The notes beneath the pieces were generated by a model. It did not search any database, was not told the DNA's origin, and was given only the letters and a program-made list of their open reading frames with translations. Positions 54,462-63,772 of a stretch of DNA of 64,000 nt are shown piece after piece (position 1 is the stretch's first letter; each line of letters opens with the position of its first letter). Position numbers and translations under genes: made by a program. The DNA lies in contig NZ_JABAGQ010000002.1 of NCBI RefSeq assembly GCF_012844225.1, positions 248,001 to 312,000 of the forward strand, given 5' to 3'. This stretch comes from Rhodococcus sp. 105337. Lineage in GTDB: Bacteria > Actinomycetota > Actinomycetes > Mycobacteriales > Mycobacteriaceae.

Positions 54462-56981
54462 TCAGAGATACCGGCCCGTGATGCTGTCAGCGTCCGCGGC
54501 GATCTCGTCCGGCGTTCCCGTGGCGGTGATGCGTCCCCCTGAGGTGCCCCCTCCCGGACCGAGGTCGATCACGTAGTCCGCGTTGCGGATCATGTCGAGA
54601 TCGTGCTCGATGATGACGACGGTGGCGCCGCGGACGATGAGACGGTCGAGCACACGGAGAAGCGTCCGCACGTCGAGGGGATGCAGTCCGATCGAGGGCT
54701 CGTCCAGCACGAACAGGGTGTCGTGCTGATCTCGGTCGATGTCGGCGGAGAGCTTGAGCCTTTGTGCCTCACCACCGGAAAGGGTCGTGGTCGCTTCACC
54801 GAGGGTGAGATACCCGAGGCCGAGGTCCGCGAGCACCCGGAGCCGGCTGTGCACCTTTCTGAGGTCGGCGAGTTCGGGAAGGGCCTGTTCGATGGTGAGC
54901 CGGAGCACCGCGGGTAGCGAGAGTGCTTCTCGTTGCTCTCCGTCGGCATGGGGCACGGTGCGGACGATGTCGTGGGCGGCGGCGTTGTAGCGGGCCCCCT
55001 CGCATCCGGGACAGACGATGTCGACGTCGGGGAGGAACTGCACGTCGAGAGAGATCTGCCCGGTGCCGTCGCAGTCCGGGCACCGCAACGACCCGGTGTT
55101 GTAGGAGAAATCGCCGGCTTTCAGGCCGCGTTCCTTCGCGTCGGGGGTGGCGGCGTACGCGCGCCGCAACTCGTCGAGGACGCCGCTGTAGGTGGCCACG
55201 GTCGAACGGACGTTCAGTCCGATGGGGGCGGCGTCGACAACTGCGACGCTGCCGATGCCGGCGGGATCGACGCTCGTCACGTGTGGGGGAAGCCTGTTCC
55301 CCGCGGCGACCGCGGTGAGCGCCGGGACGAGGCTCTCGAGGATCACGGTCGTCTTACCCGAACCGGACACGCCCGTGACAGCGGTGAGTCGTCCTTTGGG
55401 CAGGTCGACGTCGAGGGCATGGACCGTGTGGATCGGGGTGGTGGACATCCGGATATGCCCGTGATCGAACACCGCACCGGCCTCGGCCAGTGAACGGACA
55501 CGCTCGTGCACCGTGTCCGTGAGGAACGGCGCGATACGGGACCGTGGGTTGCCCTCGAGTTCCGGCAGCGTGCTGGATGCGATGACGGTGCCGCCCTCTG
55601 CGCCGGAGCCGGGACCGATCTCGATGAGCCAGTCCGCTTCCCGGAGGACCTGGGTGTCGTGGTCTACGATCACGACGGAGTTCCCGTCCGCGAGCAGCTT
55701 CCTGATGACCGCGATGAGCCCGTCGATGTTGGACGGGTGCATCCCGATGGAGGGCTCGTCGAGCACGTACAGAACGCCGGTGGTGCGATTGCGGACGGCG
55801 CGCGAGAGCTGCACGCGCTGACGTTCCCCCGTGGAGAGAGTCGACGACGCGCGGTCGAGGGTGAGGTAGCCCAGCCCGAGGCCGAGCAGCATCCGGGCGG
55901 TCTCGACCATCTGGGTGACGATGCTGTCCGCCATCGCGGTCATGTCCGCGGGCACGAGAGCCGGGAGAGTCCGAACCCAGGCCGTGACGTCTTCCAGGGT
56001 TTTCGCTGTCGCGTCGGCGAGGGATATTCCGTCGACGAGAGTCGAGCGGGCCCGGGTGCTGAGTCTCGTGCCCTCGCAGGCCGGGCAGGTCTGCACGCTC
56101 AGGAACCGCTCGATCCGTCCCAGACCCTTCTCCGTCTCCGCCTTCTTCAACGCTTCGACGACGGACTGGTGGGCATTGCGGTAGGTGACGTTGAGGTCGA
56201 ACAGCTTCCCGTTCTTCGACGGGTACAGGATCGAGCGCTTCTCCTCCGGGCCGGCGAACACGATCTTCCGTTCCTGCTCGGTGAGTTCGGCGAACGGCAC
56301 CGTGGTGCGGACACCCATCTCGGCGACAACTTTCGGGTTCGCCACGAGTCCGAACATGCCCCACGGCGCGACCGCGCCCTCGTCGATGGTCAGCGACTCG
56401 TCCGGGACCAGGGTGGTGTCGTCGACGTCGCGCACGATGCCGGTACCGCCACAACGCTCGCACGCGCCTTCGCTGTTGAACGCGAAGGACTCGGCGCTCG
56501 GCGGGCCGAACACGACCCCGCACACCGGGCAGGTCAGTGGCAGATCGCGGGCGACATCGATCGTGGGTTCCATCAGGTGCCCGTTGGGACACCGATGGTG
56601 GCCGAGGCGGGAGAAGATCAACCGGAGGCTGTTCAGCAGCTCTGTGGAGGTTCCGAACGTGGATCGCACGCCGGGGACCGCGGGCCGCTGGCGGAGTGCG
56701 AGCGCGGCGGGGACGTGCTCGACGCTGTCGACTGCCGCGCGCGTTGCCTGCGTCAGCCGCCGACGCGTGTACGTGGACAGCGCCTCGAGATAGCGTCGCG
56801 ATCCTTCCGCGTAGAGCACCCCTAGAGCGAACGACGATTTTCCGGATCCGGAGACGCCCGCGATGGAGACGAGCGTGTTCAGCGGTAGATCTACGTCGAT
56901 GTGCCGCAGGTTGTTCACGTGCGCGCCACGCACGCGAATCGAGGTGGGGAGGGAACTCTGCGGTTCGTCGTGCTCGGCCAT
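54462..56981 (-). CDS. UvrA-like excinuclease-type ABC ATPase (class II)
   Basis: An 839-residue protein with two ABC ATPase halves as in UvrA: Walker A GVSGSGKSS and GVSGSGKTT, signatures LSTGERQRVQLSRA and LSGGEAQRLKLSAD, and Walker B YVLDEPSIG and FVLDEPSIG. Zinc-type Cys pairs include CPVCG...CERCGG and CPDCDGTG...CPGCEG. It is shorter than UvrA1 (about 950 residues) and lacks part of the UvrB-binding region. Class II proteins protect producers against DNA-binding drugs or act in accessory repair. Single gene, no drug cluster nearby. Confidence 0.85.
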   Translation of the reverse strand: MAEHDEPQSSLPTSIRVRGAHVNNLRHIDVDLPLNTLVSIAGVSGSGKSSFALGVLYAEGSRRYLEALSTYTRRRLTQATRAAVDSVEHVPAALALRQRPAVPGVRSTFGTSTELLNSLRLIFSRLGHHRCPNGHLMEPTIDVARDLPLTCPVCGVVFGPPSAESFAFNSEGACERCGGTGIVRDVDDTTLVPDESLTIDEGAVAPWGMFGLVANPKVVAEMGVRTTVPFAELTEQERKIVFAGPEEKRSILYPSKNGKLFDLNVTYRNAHQSVVEALKKAETEKGLGRIERFLSVQTCPACEGTRLSTRARSTLVDGISLADATAKTLEDVTAWVRTLPALVPADMTAMADSIVTQMVETARMLLGLGLGYLTLDRASSTLSTGERQRVQLSRAVRNRTTGVLYVLDEPSIGMHPSNIDGLIAVIRKLLADGNSVVIVDHDTQVLREADWLIEIGPGSGAEGGTVIASSTLPELEGNPRSRIAPFLTDTVHERVRSLAEAGAVFDHGHIRMSTTPIHTVHALDVDLPKGRLTAVTGVSGSGKTTVILESLVPALTAVAAGNRLPPHVTSVDPAGIGSVAVVDAAPIGLNVRSTVATYSGVLDELRRAYAATPDAKERGLKAGDFSYNTGSLRCPDCDGTGQISLDVQFLPDVDIVCPGCEGARYNAAAHDIVRTVPHADGEQREALSLPAVLRLTIEQALPELADLRKVHSRLRVLADLGLGYLTLGEATTTLSGGEAQRLKLSADIDRDQHDTLFVLDEPSIGLHPLDVRTLLRVLDRLIVRGATVVIIEHDLDMIRNADYVIDLGPGGGTSGGRITATGTPDEIAADADSITGRYL

Positions 56982-57140
56982 GCTGTGAGTCCCTCCGCGC
57001 AGGCGGTGAAGAAGCAGCCGCCTCGCCGACCCTTCTGGTCAGGGGAGCGCGCTGTCGAGACTGCCGGTAAGGGATTCCGTCCGGAACACCTACCGGTGTC
57101 AGGATTCGGACCGGTCTGTCCTCACGGTACTGGAGCAGAA

Positions 57141-57224
57141 GAAAAAACTCGGCGCCAGGACTCGCGGTACGGCCGCGGCGCTCGGGGAGGCCGGGGTCGA
57201 AGCTGCGAGTACTGGCGCCGAGTT
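57141..57224 (-). terminator. Terminator of the cutinase-family gene
   Basis: AACTCGGCGCCAG (57146-57158) and its exact complement (57212-57224) extend to 20 pairs with one mismatch through ACTCGC/GCGAGT. Read on the minus strand the stem is followed by TTTTTTCTTCTG. The loop is unusually long (about 40 bases) and GC-rich. Confidence 0.8.
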
Positions 57225-57233
57225 ACCTGGTGG

Positions 57234-59000
57234 TCAGGAAACGGGCTGCGGCGACGGGGTCGTCGTAGGCACCGTCGTGGTGGCCGGGGCGGTGGTGCCC
57301 GTCGGCTGCTCCGTCGTCGGCTCACCGGTGGTCGGCTGACCGGCGGTGGTCTCGCCCGTCGCCGGCGCCGGCGCGCCGGCACCTTCGGGAGCGGGAACTG
57401 TGCCCGGAGCCGGTGCGACGACGGGCGGCGTGCCCGACGGTGCGGCCGGTGCGGGGGCGACGCTCGGTGCGGGAGCACCCGGTGCCGGAGCGGAGGGTGC
57501 CGGTACAACGCCGTCCTGTGTCGGCGAGGTGTCCGTCTGCTCGCTGGGAGCGGGCGCGGGTGTCGTCTCGGAGGTCTCCGGGGTCTCGGAGCCTTCCGCA
57601 GCCTCGGCGGCGGCCATCATCCGCATCGCCTTGGCTTCGGCGTCCCTGGACACGGGCTTGCCCTGCTTGGCCTGCTCGGCAAGGTGGTTGAGCCATGCGG
57701 CCGCATAGTCGACGGTGCTGGTGCCCTTGCCGTCGATGTCGTCGTCCCAGTAGTCGAAGTGGTGACCGTAATGGTCGTCCGTCTCCTTGTTGTAACCGAA
57801 GGTCTGGTCGTACGGATCGCTCATGATCACCGCGAGGGTGTTCTGGTTGCTCCGCACAAATCCGACGACTTCCTTGAGGAGCTTCTCCGGGAGGTACGCG
57901 AGGTTGGCCAGGCGGTCCGCGGGGATGGGCTGGGCGCCGTCGGCGACCGGCGTGGTCTTGGGAGCCGCCGGGACGTAATCGGGGTCGGACACCTTGATCA
58001 GAACGTCGAGGAACGTCTCATCCGACTGCATCCAGTCCTCGTTGGCGGAGACATCGGCGAGGGCCAGCAGCGCGACCCGGCCCACGACCTGCGCGAGATC
58101 GGCACCCGTGGCAGGGGACAGCCCCTCCCGCTCGAACGCATCACCGTTGACCTGACGGCCGAGGTTGACCAGCAGTTCGATCAGGGCGATGTTGTCGGGC
58201 GTCGAGCATGCGAAGTCTCCCTCGGAGCAGAAGGAGGCAACCTTGCCGTCCAGATGGCCGAACCCGCCGCCCGTTCCGGGCAGCACTCCGCCACCGGGAG
58301 CGGGGCCCGCGCCCGGCTCGTAGGGACGGTCGAAGCCGTTGGGGTTGCTGGGATCGTCGGCGCCCGGGAAGAATCCTCCGTCGACGCCGCGGCCGGCGTC
58401 GGACAGAATGACGACTCCCGTGACCGCAGAAGGATCGCCGTTCGGCCAGGTGCCGTCCGGGTTCTGCTCCTGGTTGCCGATCTGCATCGCCGCACGCCGG
58501 GCGACATCCGCGCCTTCGCTGAAGCCGACGATGGCGAACTGCGTATCGGGGCACGAGGCCTGGATCGCCTTCATGACCTTGATGGTGTTGTCGGCGCCCG
58601 TGTTCACGGCGTCTTCGTAGCTCGACAGGTCGGCGGGGTACTCGACGTAGATCGCCGCGTACCCGTTCTCGCCCTCGTGGTCCTTCATCGGCGCGTTGAT
58701 CACCGGATCCACCCAGTGGCTCCGGTACGCGCCCTGCTGCGCCGCGGGCAACCTGTTGCCGTTCTCATCGACGAGCATCTTGGTCTGGTCGCGGGGGGTG
58801 TCTCCACGTCCGCCGACGCCGATGCTGACCATGTCATGGCATTCGGTCGTCGAGGCCATACCCGCCAGAGCGGGGTCGGCGACGGTGGGCGGGGTCGGTT
58901 GCGGCCACGCGATGGCGACTGCCGCCGCGACCCCGAGCGCGAGAGGCGCGAGCACGCCCGCGAAAATCTTGCCGCGTGACGGCGACGTTCCATTAGCCAT
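57234..59000 (-). CDS. Exported cutinase-family protein with long Pro/Thr/Ala tail
   Basis: A 588-residue exported protein. A signal or anchor helix (about residues 12-32) is followed by a cutinase-like domain: STTECHDMVSIGVGG, nucleophile in IVGFSEGADVARRAA, and Cys pairs likely to form disulfides. A second half contains conserved segments such as SDPYDQTFGYNKET and HHFDYWDDDIDG. The last 140 residues are low complexity (TPAPAPSEQT, APAPGAPAPS, TTTVPTTTPSPQPVS), probably wall-spanning or glycosylated. Mycolate-containing bacteria have such cutinase-like esterases. ATG 59000 follows GGAAAA. Confidence 0.8.
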   Translation of the reverse strand: MANGTSPSRGKIFAGVLAPLALGVAAAVAIAWPQPTPPTVADPALAGMASTTECHDMVSIGVGGRGDTPRDQTKMLVDENGNRLPAAQQGAYRSHWVDPVINAPMKDHEGENGYAAIYVEYPADLSSYEDAVNTGADNTIKVMKAIQASCPDTQFAIVGFSEGADVARRAAMQIGNQEQNPDGTWPNGDPSAVTGVVILSDAGRGVDGGFFPGADDPSNPNGFDRPYEPGAGPAPGGGVLPGTGGGFGHLDGKVASFCSEGDFACSTPDNIALIELLVNLGRQVNGDAFEREGLSPATGADLAQVVGRVALLALADVSANEDWMQSDETFLDVLIKVSDPDYVPAAPKTTPVADGAQPIPADRLANLAYLPEKLLKEVVGFVRSNQNTLAVIMSDPYDQTFGYNKETDDHYGHHFDYWDDDIDGKGTSTVDYAAAWLNHLAEQAKQGKPVSRDAEAKAMRMMAAAEAAEGSETPETSETTPAPAPSEQTDTSPTQDGVVPAPSAPAPGAPAPSVAPAPAAPSGTPPVVAPAPGTVPAPEGAGAPAPATGETTAGQPTTGEPTTEQPTGTTAPATTTVPTTTPSPQPVS

Positions 59001-59120
59001 GGGCTTTTCCAATCCGTTTCACCTGTCGAACATCCGGTGCGAGGATGCGGGCGGGTCACATCACACGTCGTACAAACCCGTCCCTGTGTTACATCGAAGC
59101 CCGCGGCGGAGGAGAGACGC

Positions 59121-59336
59121 ATGGACACATCCGACGGCTCGTCCGGGACCGAGCTCCCGGCCGCGATGGGAAAGGTGTCTCGGCGTGCCCTGTCCAAGCA
59201 CGGATACACGCGGTTCGACGACCTGACCTCGGTGACGTCGAAAGAACTGCTGACCATCCACGGCGTCGGCCCGAAGGCGATCCGCATTCTGGGTGAGGAA
59301 CTCGCCGGACGGGGCCTGCGCTTCCGGGACGAGTGA
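59121..59336 (+). CDS. Small helix-hairpin-helix protein
   Basis: A 71-residue protein consisting of an alpha-CTD/HhH-like fold: ALSKHGYTRFDDLTSVTSKELLTIHGVGPKAIRIL. The GVGPKAI hairpin is typical of non-specific DNA binding. The ATG at 59121 is preceded by GGAGGAGAG, a very strong ribosome-binding site. It lies alone, divergent from the cutinase-family gene. Role unknown. Confidence 0.8.
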   Translation: MDTSDGSSGTELPAAMGKVSRRALSKHGYTRFDDLTSVTSKELLTIHGVGPKAIRILGEELAGRGLRFRDE

Positions 59337-59483
59337 TCCAAATCCAGCGTTCGCCCGCCGGGCTGCCCGTTCTGATCTTTCCCCCGGCCGGGCTCCTCCT
59401 CGACGACGCGTTGGGGCCTGCCGGGAGGCGATAGGGTCGATATCACCGATCGGCGCGAGCCACAGTACGAAGGAGACATCACC

Positions 59484-60569
59484 ATGTCGCAGACAGTCCG
59501 CGGAGTTATCGCACGCGCGAAGGGAGTCCCCGTCGAGGTCGTCCCCATCGTGATACCCGATCCCGGGCCGGGCGAAGTCGTCGTCGCGATCGCTGCGTGC
59601 GGTGTGTGCCACACGGATCTGCACTACCGCGAGGGTGGAATCAACGACGAGTTCCCGTTCCTGCTCGGACACGAAGCGGCAGGTGTCGTCGAATCGGTCG
59701 GCGAAGGTGTCGAGTCGGTCGCCGTGGGCGATTTCGTGGTCCTGAACTGGCGTGCCGTGTGCGGGCAGTGCCGCGCGTGTAAGCGTGGTCAGCCCCAGTA
59801 CTGCTTCTCGACGTTCAACGCCACCCAGAAGATGACCCTCGAGGACGGCACGGAACTGAGCCCTGCGCTGGGTATCGGCGCGTTTGCCGACAAGACCCTC
59901 GTGCACGCCGGCCAGTGCACCAAGGTCGATCCGAGCGCGGATCCCGCCGTGGTGGGCCTGCTCGGCTGCGGCGTGATGGCGGGCCTCGGTGCCGCCGTGA
60001 ATACGGGCGGCGTGACGCGCGGCCAGTCGGTCGCGGTCATCGGATGCGGCGGCGTCGGCGACGCCGCGATCATGGGTGCCCGGCTCGCCGGCGCCGGCAA
60101 GATCATCGCCGTCGACCGCGACGACAAGAAGCTCGAGTGGGCCACCGACTTGGGAGCGACCCACACGATCAACTCCACCTCGACCGACGCGGTCGAGGCG
60201 ATCAAGGAGATCACCGGCGGCTTCGGTGCCGACGTCGTGATCGACGCCGTCGGTCGCCCGGAGACTTACAAGCAGGCCTTCTACGCCCGCGACCTGGCGG
60301 GCACCGTCGTTCTGGTGGGTGTTCCGACTCCGGACATGACCCTCGAGATGCCGCTCATCGACTTCTTCTCCCACGGCGGCTCCCTCAAGAGTTCGTGGTA
60401 CGGGGATTGCCTGCCCGAACGTGACTTCCCGACGTACGTCGACCTGTACCAGCAGGGACGTCTGCCCCTCGAGAAGTTCGTCACCGAACGGATCGGCATC
60501 GACGATGTCGAGAAGGCGTTCGAGACGATGCACCGCGGTGAGGTCCTCCGATCGGTGGTGGTCTTGTGA
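59484..60569 (+). CDS. mscR: S-(hydroxymethyl)mycothiol dehydrogenase MscR
   Basis: A 361-residue class III-type, zinc-dependent alcohol dehydrogenase. Catalytic zinc ligands: Cys42 in ACGVCHTD and His63 in LLGHEAAG; the structural zinc Cys are in [15 protein letters not shown]. The NAD-binding motif is [10 protein letters not shown]. It oxidises the formaldehyde-mycothiol adduct (and reduces S-nitrosomycothiol), the actinobacterial counterpart of glutathione-dependent formaldehyde dehydrogenase. The gene overlaps its MBL-fold partner (GTGA). A GAAGGAGA site precedes the ATG. Confidence 0.95.
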   Translation: MSQTVRGVIARAKGVPVEVVPIVIPDPGPGEVVVAIAACGVCHTDLHYREGGINDEFPFLLGHEAAGVVESVGEGVESVAVGDFVVLNWRAVCGQCRACKRGQPQYCFSTFNATQKMTLEDGTELSPALGIGAFADKTLVHAGQCTKVDPSADPAVVGLLGCGVMAGLGAAVNTGGVTRGQSVAVIGCGGVGDAAIMGARLAGAGKIIAVDRDDKKLEWATDLGATHTINSTSTDAVEAIKEITGGFGADVVIDAVGRPETYKQAFYARDLAGTVVLVGVPTPDMTLEMPLIDFFSHGGSLKSSWYGDCLPERDFPTYVDLYQQGRLPLEKFVTERIGIDDVEKAFETMHRGEVLRSVVVL

Positions 60570-61204
60570 GCACCGTGTCGCCGATCCGGGTGGATCGGGT
60601 CGTCACCCGCGGGATCTTCGCCCTCGACGGCGGGGAGTGGGAAGTCGACAACAACATCTGGCTGGTCGGCAACGACGACGAGGTGGTGGTGATCGACGCC
60701 GCGCACACAGCGCAGCCGATCATCGATGCCGTCGGCGGCCGCAACGTGGTGGCGATCGTCTGCACCCACGCGCACAACGATCACATCACCGTCGCACCCG
60801 AGCTGTCGGACAAGCTCGACGCGCCGATCCTCCTCAACCCCGCAGACGACATGCTCTGGGAGATGACCCACCCGGGCGTCGCCCACGGCACAATCGAAGA
60901 CGGGCAACGGATCTCGGTGGCGGGCACCGACATTCAGACGATCGCGACACCGGGTCACTCACCGGGTTCGGTCTGCCTGTACCTGCCCGAAGCCGGCGAA
61001 TTGTTCACCGGCGACACGTTGTTCTCGGGCGGCCCGGGTGCGACCGGACGCTCCTTCTCGGATTTCCCGACGATCATCGGGTCGATCCGCGACAAGCTGT
61101 TCGCGCTGCCCGCCGAGACCACGGTGCACACCGGGCACGGTGACGGAACCACGATCGGCACGGAGTCTCCGCACCTCGAAGAGTGGATCAAGCGGGGTAG
61201 CTGA
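60566..61204 (+). CDS. Metallo-beta-lactamase-fold hydrolase paired with MscR
   Basis: A 212-residue MBL-fold hydrolase with the metal motif CTHAHNDHI, a further ligand in TPGHSPGSV and [10 protein letters not shown], and a last His in TGHGDGT. Glyoxalase-II-like. Translationally coupled to mscR, it probably hydrolyses S-formylmycothiol to formate and mycothiol, completing formaldehyde detoxification; the same pair is Rv2259/Rv2260. The catalytic step is inferred from this pairing. Confidence 0.88.
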   Translation: MSTVSPIRVDRVVTRGIFALDGGEWEVDNNIWLVGNDDEVVVIDAAHTAQPIIDAVGGRNVVAIVCTHAHNDHITVAPELSDKLDAPILLNPADDMLWEMTHPGVAHGTIEDGQRISVAGTDIQTIATPGHSPGSVCLYLPEAGELFTGDTLFSGGPGATGRSFSDFPTIIGSIRDKLFALPAETTVHTGHGDGTTIGTESPHLEEWIKRGS

Positions 61205-61287
61205 CACCCGTCGCAGGTGGTTCCGGGGCCGGACGCCGCCGGAACCACCCGCGTGGGCGGCGTAGTGCTCGCCGCTACCCTCACCGT

Positions 61288-62310
61288 ATGGCGAAGAAGC
61301 AGATACCGGTGGTGGTGGTCGCCGGGTTCCTCGGCTCGGGAAAGACGACCCTCCTCAACCATCTCCTGCGCAACACGCGCGGCGCGCGGATCGGTGTGAT
61401 CGTCAACGATTTCGGCTCGGTCAACATCGACTCGATGATGGTGGCCGGCCAGGTCGACTCGATGGTCTCGCTCAGCAACGGATGCCTGTGCTGCGCAGTC
61501 GATGTCAGCGACATGGATGCGATGCTCGACCGGCTCGCCTATCGGTCGTCGGATCTCGATGTCATCGTCGTCGAAGCCAGTGGTCTCGCCGAACCCCGGA
61601 ACATGATCCGTCTCGTCGTCGGGTCGGAGAATCCGTTCGTCACCTACGGCGGCCTCGTACTCGTTGTCGACGCCGTGGAATTCGACGGGGTCCGGGCAGC
61701 ACATCCCGAGATCGAACAGCACGTCGCGCTCGCAGACCTGGTGCTGCTCAACAAAACCGACCGTATCGACAGCGACGCGCACGACGACCTGCTCGGCGTA
61801 GTGTGCGGCCTCAACTCCCGCGCCGCCGTCGTCTCGACCGAGCACGCGCGGATCGATCCGGCTCTGCTGTTCGACATACCCGACCGGCCCGAACCGCAGC
61901 CGGGCGAACAACTCACCCTCGACCGGTTGCTCTACCCGGAAGACGAACACGACCACGTGCATCTGCACGACGGGTACAACGCCGTCACGTTCGAGACCCG
62001 GGACGCACTACACCCCCGCGCGCTGGTCGATTTTCTCGAGAACCAGCCCGCAGGGGTGTTTCGTATCAAAGGCTATGTGCGCGTCGCCGCCGGACTACGA
62101 GTGAGCACGTACCTGGTGCACACGGTGGGCGATCACATCGGGTTCGAACCCGTCGGCCGCGGCGAGAGCGTCCCCGACTGCACCACGTTGGTGGTGATCG
62201 GTGCCGATCTCGACACGGACGCTGTCCGCGAACGATTGACGGGATGCATTGCGACCGAACCGGTGTCGGGCGACGCACTGTACGCCGTCCACCGGTTCAC
62301 GCCACGCTGA
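61288..62310 (+). CDS. CobW/COG0523 GTP-binding metal chaperone
   Basis: A 340-residue G3E-family GTPase. P-loop GFLGSGKT (residues 13-20), the metal-binding CxCC as NGCLCCAVD (Cys66, 68, 69), EASGLAEP (switch II) and NKTD for guanine. A His-rich stretch DEHDHVHLHDG separates the GTPase from the C-terminal CobW domain. It probably delivers zinc or cobalt to a target enzyme. TACCCT ends 6 bases before the ATG (leaderless type). No Zur box is evident. Confidence 0.88.
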   Translation: MAKKQIPVVVVAGFLGSGKTTLLNHLLRNTRGARIGVIVNDFGSVNIDSMMVAGQVDSMVSLSNGCLCCAVDVSDMDAMLDRLAYRSSDLDVIVVEASGLAEPRNMIRLVVGSENPFVTYGGLVLVVDAVEFDGVRAAHPEIEQHVALADLVLLNKTDRIDSDAHDDLLGVVCGLNSRAAVVSTEHARIDPALLFDIPDRPEPQPGEQLTLDRLLYPEDEHDHVHLHDGYNAVTFETRDALHPRALVDFLENQPAGVFRIKGYVRVAAGLRVSTYLVHTVGDHIGFEPVGRGESVPDCTTLVVIGADLDTDAVRERLTGCIATEPVSGDALYAVHRFTPR

Positions 62311-62323
62311 ACCCGGCTGGGGA

Positions 62324-63772
62324 TCAGCGCGGGGTAGCAGTCGGGCGCGTCGAACGACGACGACCGGTGGCAGCGACTCCGCCGTGTCCGGTCGAGGAAC
62401 GCTGTCCGGCCGGCGCACCCTGGCGGGTGGCGGAACCGGCGCCCTGACGGGACGAGGAACCCTGACGGGACGAGGAACCCGAGCCCGAGCCCTGACGTGC
62501 TGCGCCGCCCTGGGACGGGGTGCGGCGGCGTCCGCCGGCGGACCCACCGGACCGCTGCGGACGCGACGTACCGGCGGCCTGAGCCTGGACCGGCTTCGGC
62601 GCGACATACGGAGCGATTTCACCGACGAGCGCGAGAACGTGCTCGGAGTTCGCCGTCGACTTGATCGGCGTGACGTTGATCGCGGCCTTCCGCATGATGA
62701 CGGCGAGATCCCTGCGCTGGTCCGGAAGGACGAGCGTGACGACGTCGCCGGCGCTTCCGGCGCGCGCGGTGCGACCCGAACGGTGCAGGTATGCCTTGTG
62801 CTCGGCCGGCGGATCCACGTGGACGACGAGTTCGACGTCGTCGACGTGCACGCCGCGGGCCGCGACGTCGGTGGCCACGAGAACCCGTGCCTCACCCGAC
62901 GAGAACGCTGCAAGGTTCCGGTCGCGAGCGTTCTGCGACAGGTTGCCGTGCAGATCGACCGCCGGGATTCCCGAGTCGGTGAGCTGCTTGGCCAGCTTGC
63001 GGGCCTGATGCTTGGTGCGCATGAACAGGATTCGGCGTCCGTTGCCCGAGGCAAGGGTGCGAATGAGATCCTTCTTGGCGTCGACGCCGGCCACATCGAA
63101 GATGTGGTGCGTCATCGCCGCGACGGGGGAGTTCGCCTCGTCGACCGAGTGCATCACCTGGTTGTGGAGGAAGCGCTTGACGAGCTTGTCGACTCCGTTG
63201 TCCAGGGTCGCCGAAAACAGAAGGCGCTGGCCGTTGCTCGGCGTTGCGTTCATGATGCGCGTGACGCCCGGGAGGAAGCCGAGATCGGCCATGTGGTCGG
63301 CCTCGTCGAGCACCGTGATCTCGATCGCGTCGAGCGAGACGAACTTCTGGCGCATGAGATCTTCGAGGCGTCCCGGGCAGGCGATGACGATGTCGACGCC
63401 GCGGCGCAGGGCCTCGACCTGGCGGCTCTGCGACACGCCACCGAAGATCGTGGTCACCCGAAGGCCGGACGCATGCGCGAGAGGCTCGACGACCGCTGCA
63501 ATCTGCGTTGCGAGTTCGCGGGTGGGCGCAAGTACGAGGCCGCGGGGACGGCCCGCAGCGCGGGTGGAGCCACCGGCGAGACGCGCGGTGAGGGGGATCG
63601 AGAAAGCAAGGGTCTTACCGCTACCCGTACGGCCGCGGCCGAGCACGTCGCGTCCCGCGAGCGTGTCGGGGAGGGTGTCGACCTGGATCGGGAAGGGGCT
63701 GGTGATTCCGGAGTCACTCAACGTAGCGACGAGAGGACGGGGAACACCGAGATCGGAAAAAGATGTGGTCAT
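62324..63772 (-). CDS. DEAD-box RNA helicase with basic low-complexity tail
   Basis: A 482-residue DEAD-box helicase: Q motif FSDLGVPRPLVATL...FPIQ, motif I GRGRTGSGKT, Ia APTRELA, II VLDEADHMAD, III FSATL, V ATDVAARGVHV, VI HRSGRTARAG. The last about 95 residues are Gly/Ser/Arg/Gln-rich with repeated SRQGS-type units, an RNA-binding tail as in cold-shock helicases. The ATG at 63772 begins the conserved Q motif region; upstream is a leader of at least 200 bases. Confidence 0.9.
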   Translation of the reverse strand: MTTSFSDLGVPRPLVATLSDSGITSPFPIQVDTLPDTLAGRDVLGRGRTGSGKTLAFSIPLTARLAGGSTRAAGRPRGLVLAPTRELATQIAAVVEPLAHASGLRVTTIFGGVSQSRQVEALRRGVDIVIACPGRLEDLMRQKFVSLDAIEITVLDEADHMADLGFLPGVTRIMNATPSNGQRLLFSATLDNGVDKLVKRFLHNQVMHSVDEANSPVAAMTHHIFDVAGVDAKKDLIRTLASGNGRRILFMRTKHQARKLAKQLTDSGIPAVDLHGNLSQNARDRNLAAFSSGEARVLVATDVAARGVHVDDVELVVHVDPPAEHKAYLHRSGRTARAGSAGDVVTLVLPDQRRDLAVIMRKAAINVTPIKSTANSEHVLALVGEIAPYVAPKPVQAQAAGTSRPQRSGGSAGGRRRTPSQGGAARQGSGSGSSSRQGSSSRQGAGSATRQGAPAGQRSSTGHGGVAATGRRRSTRPTATPR

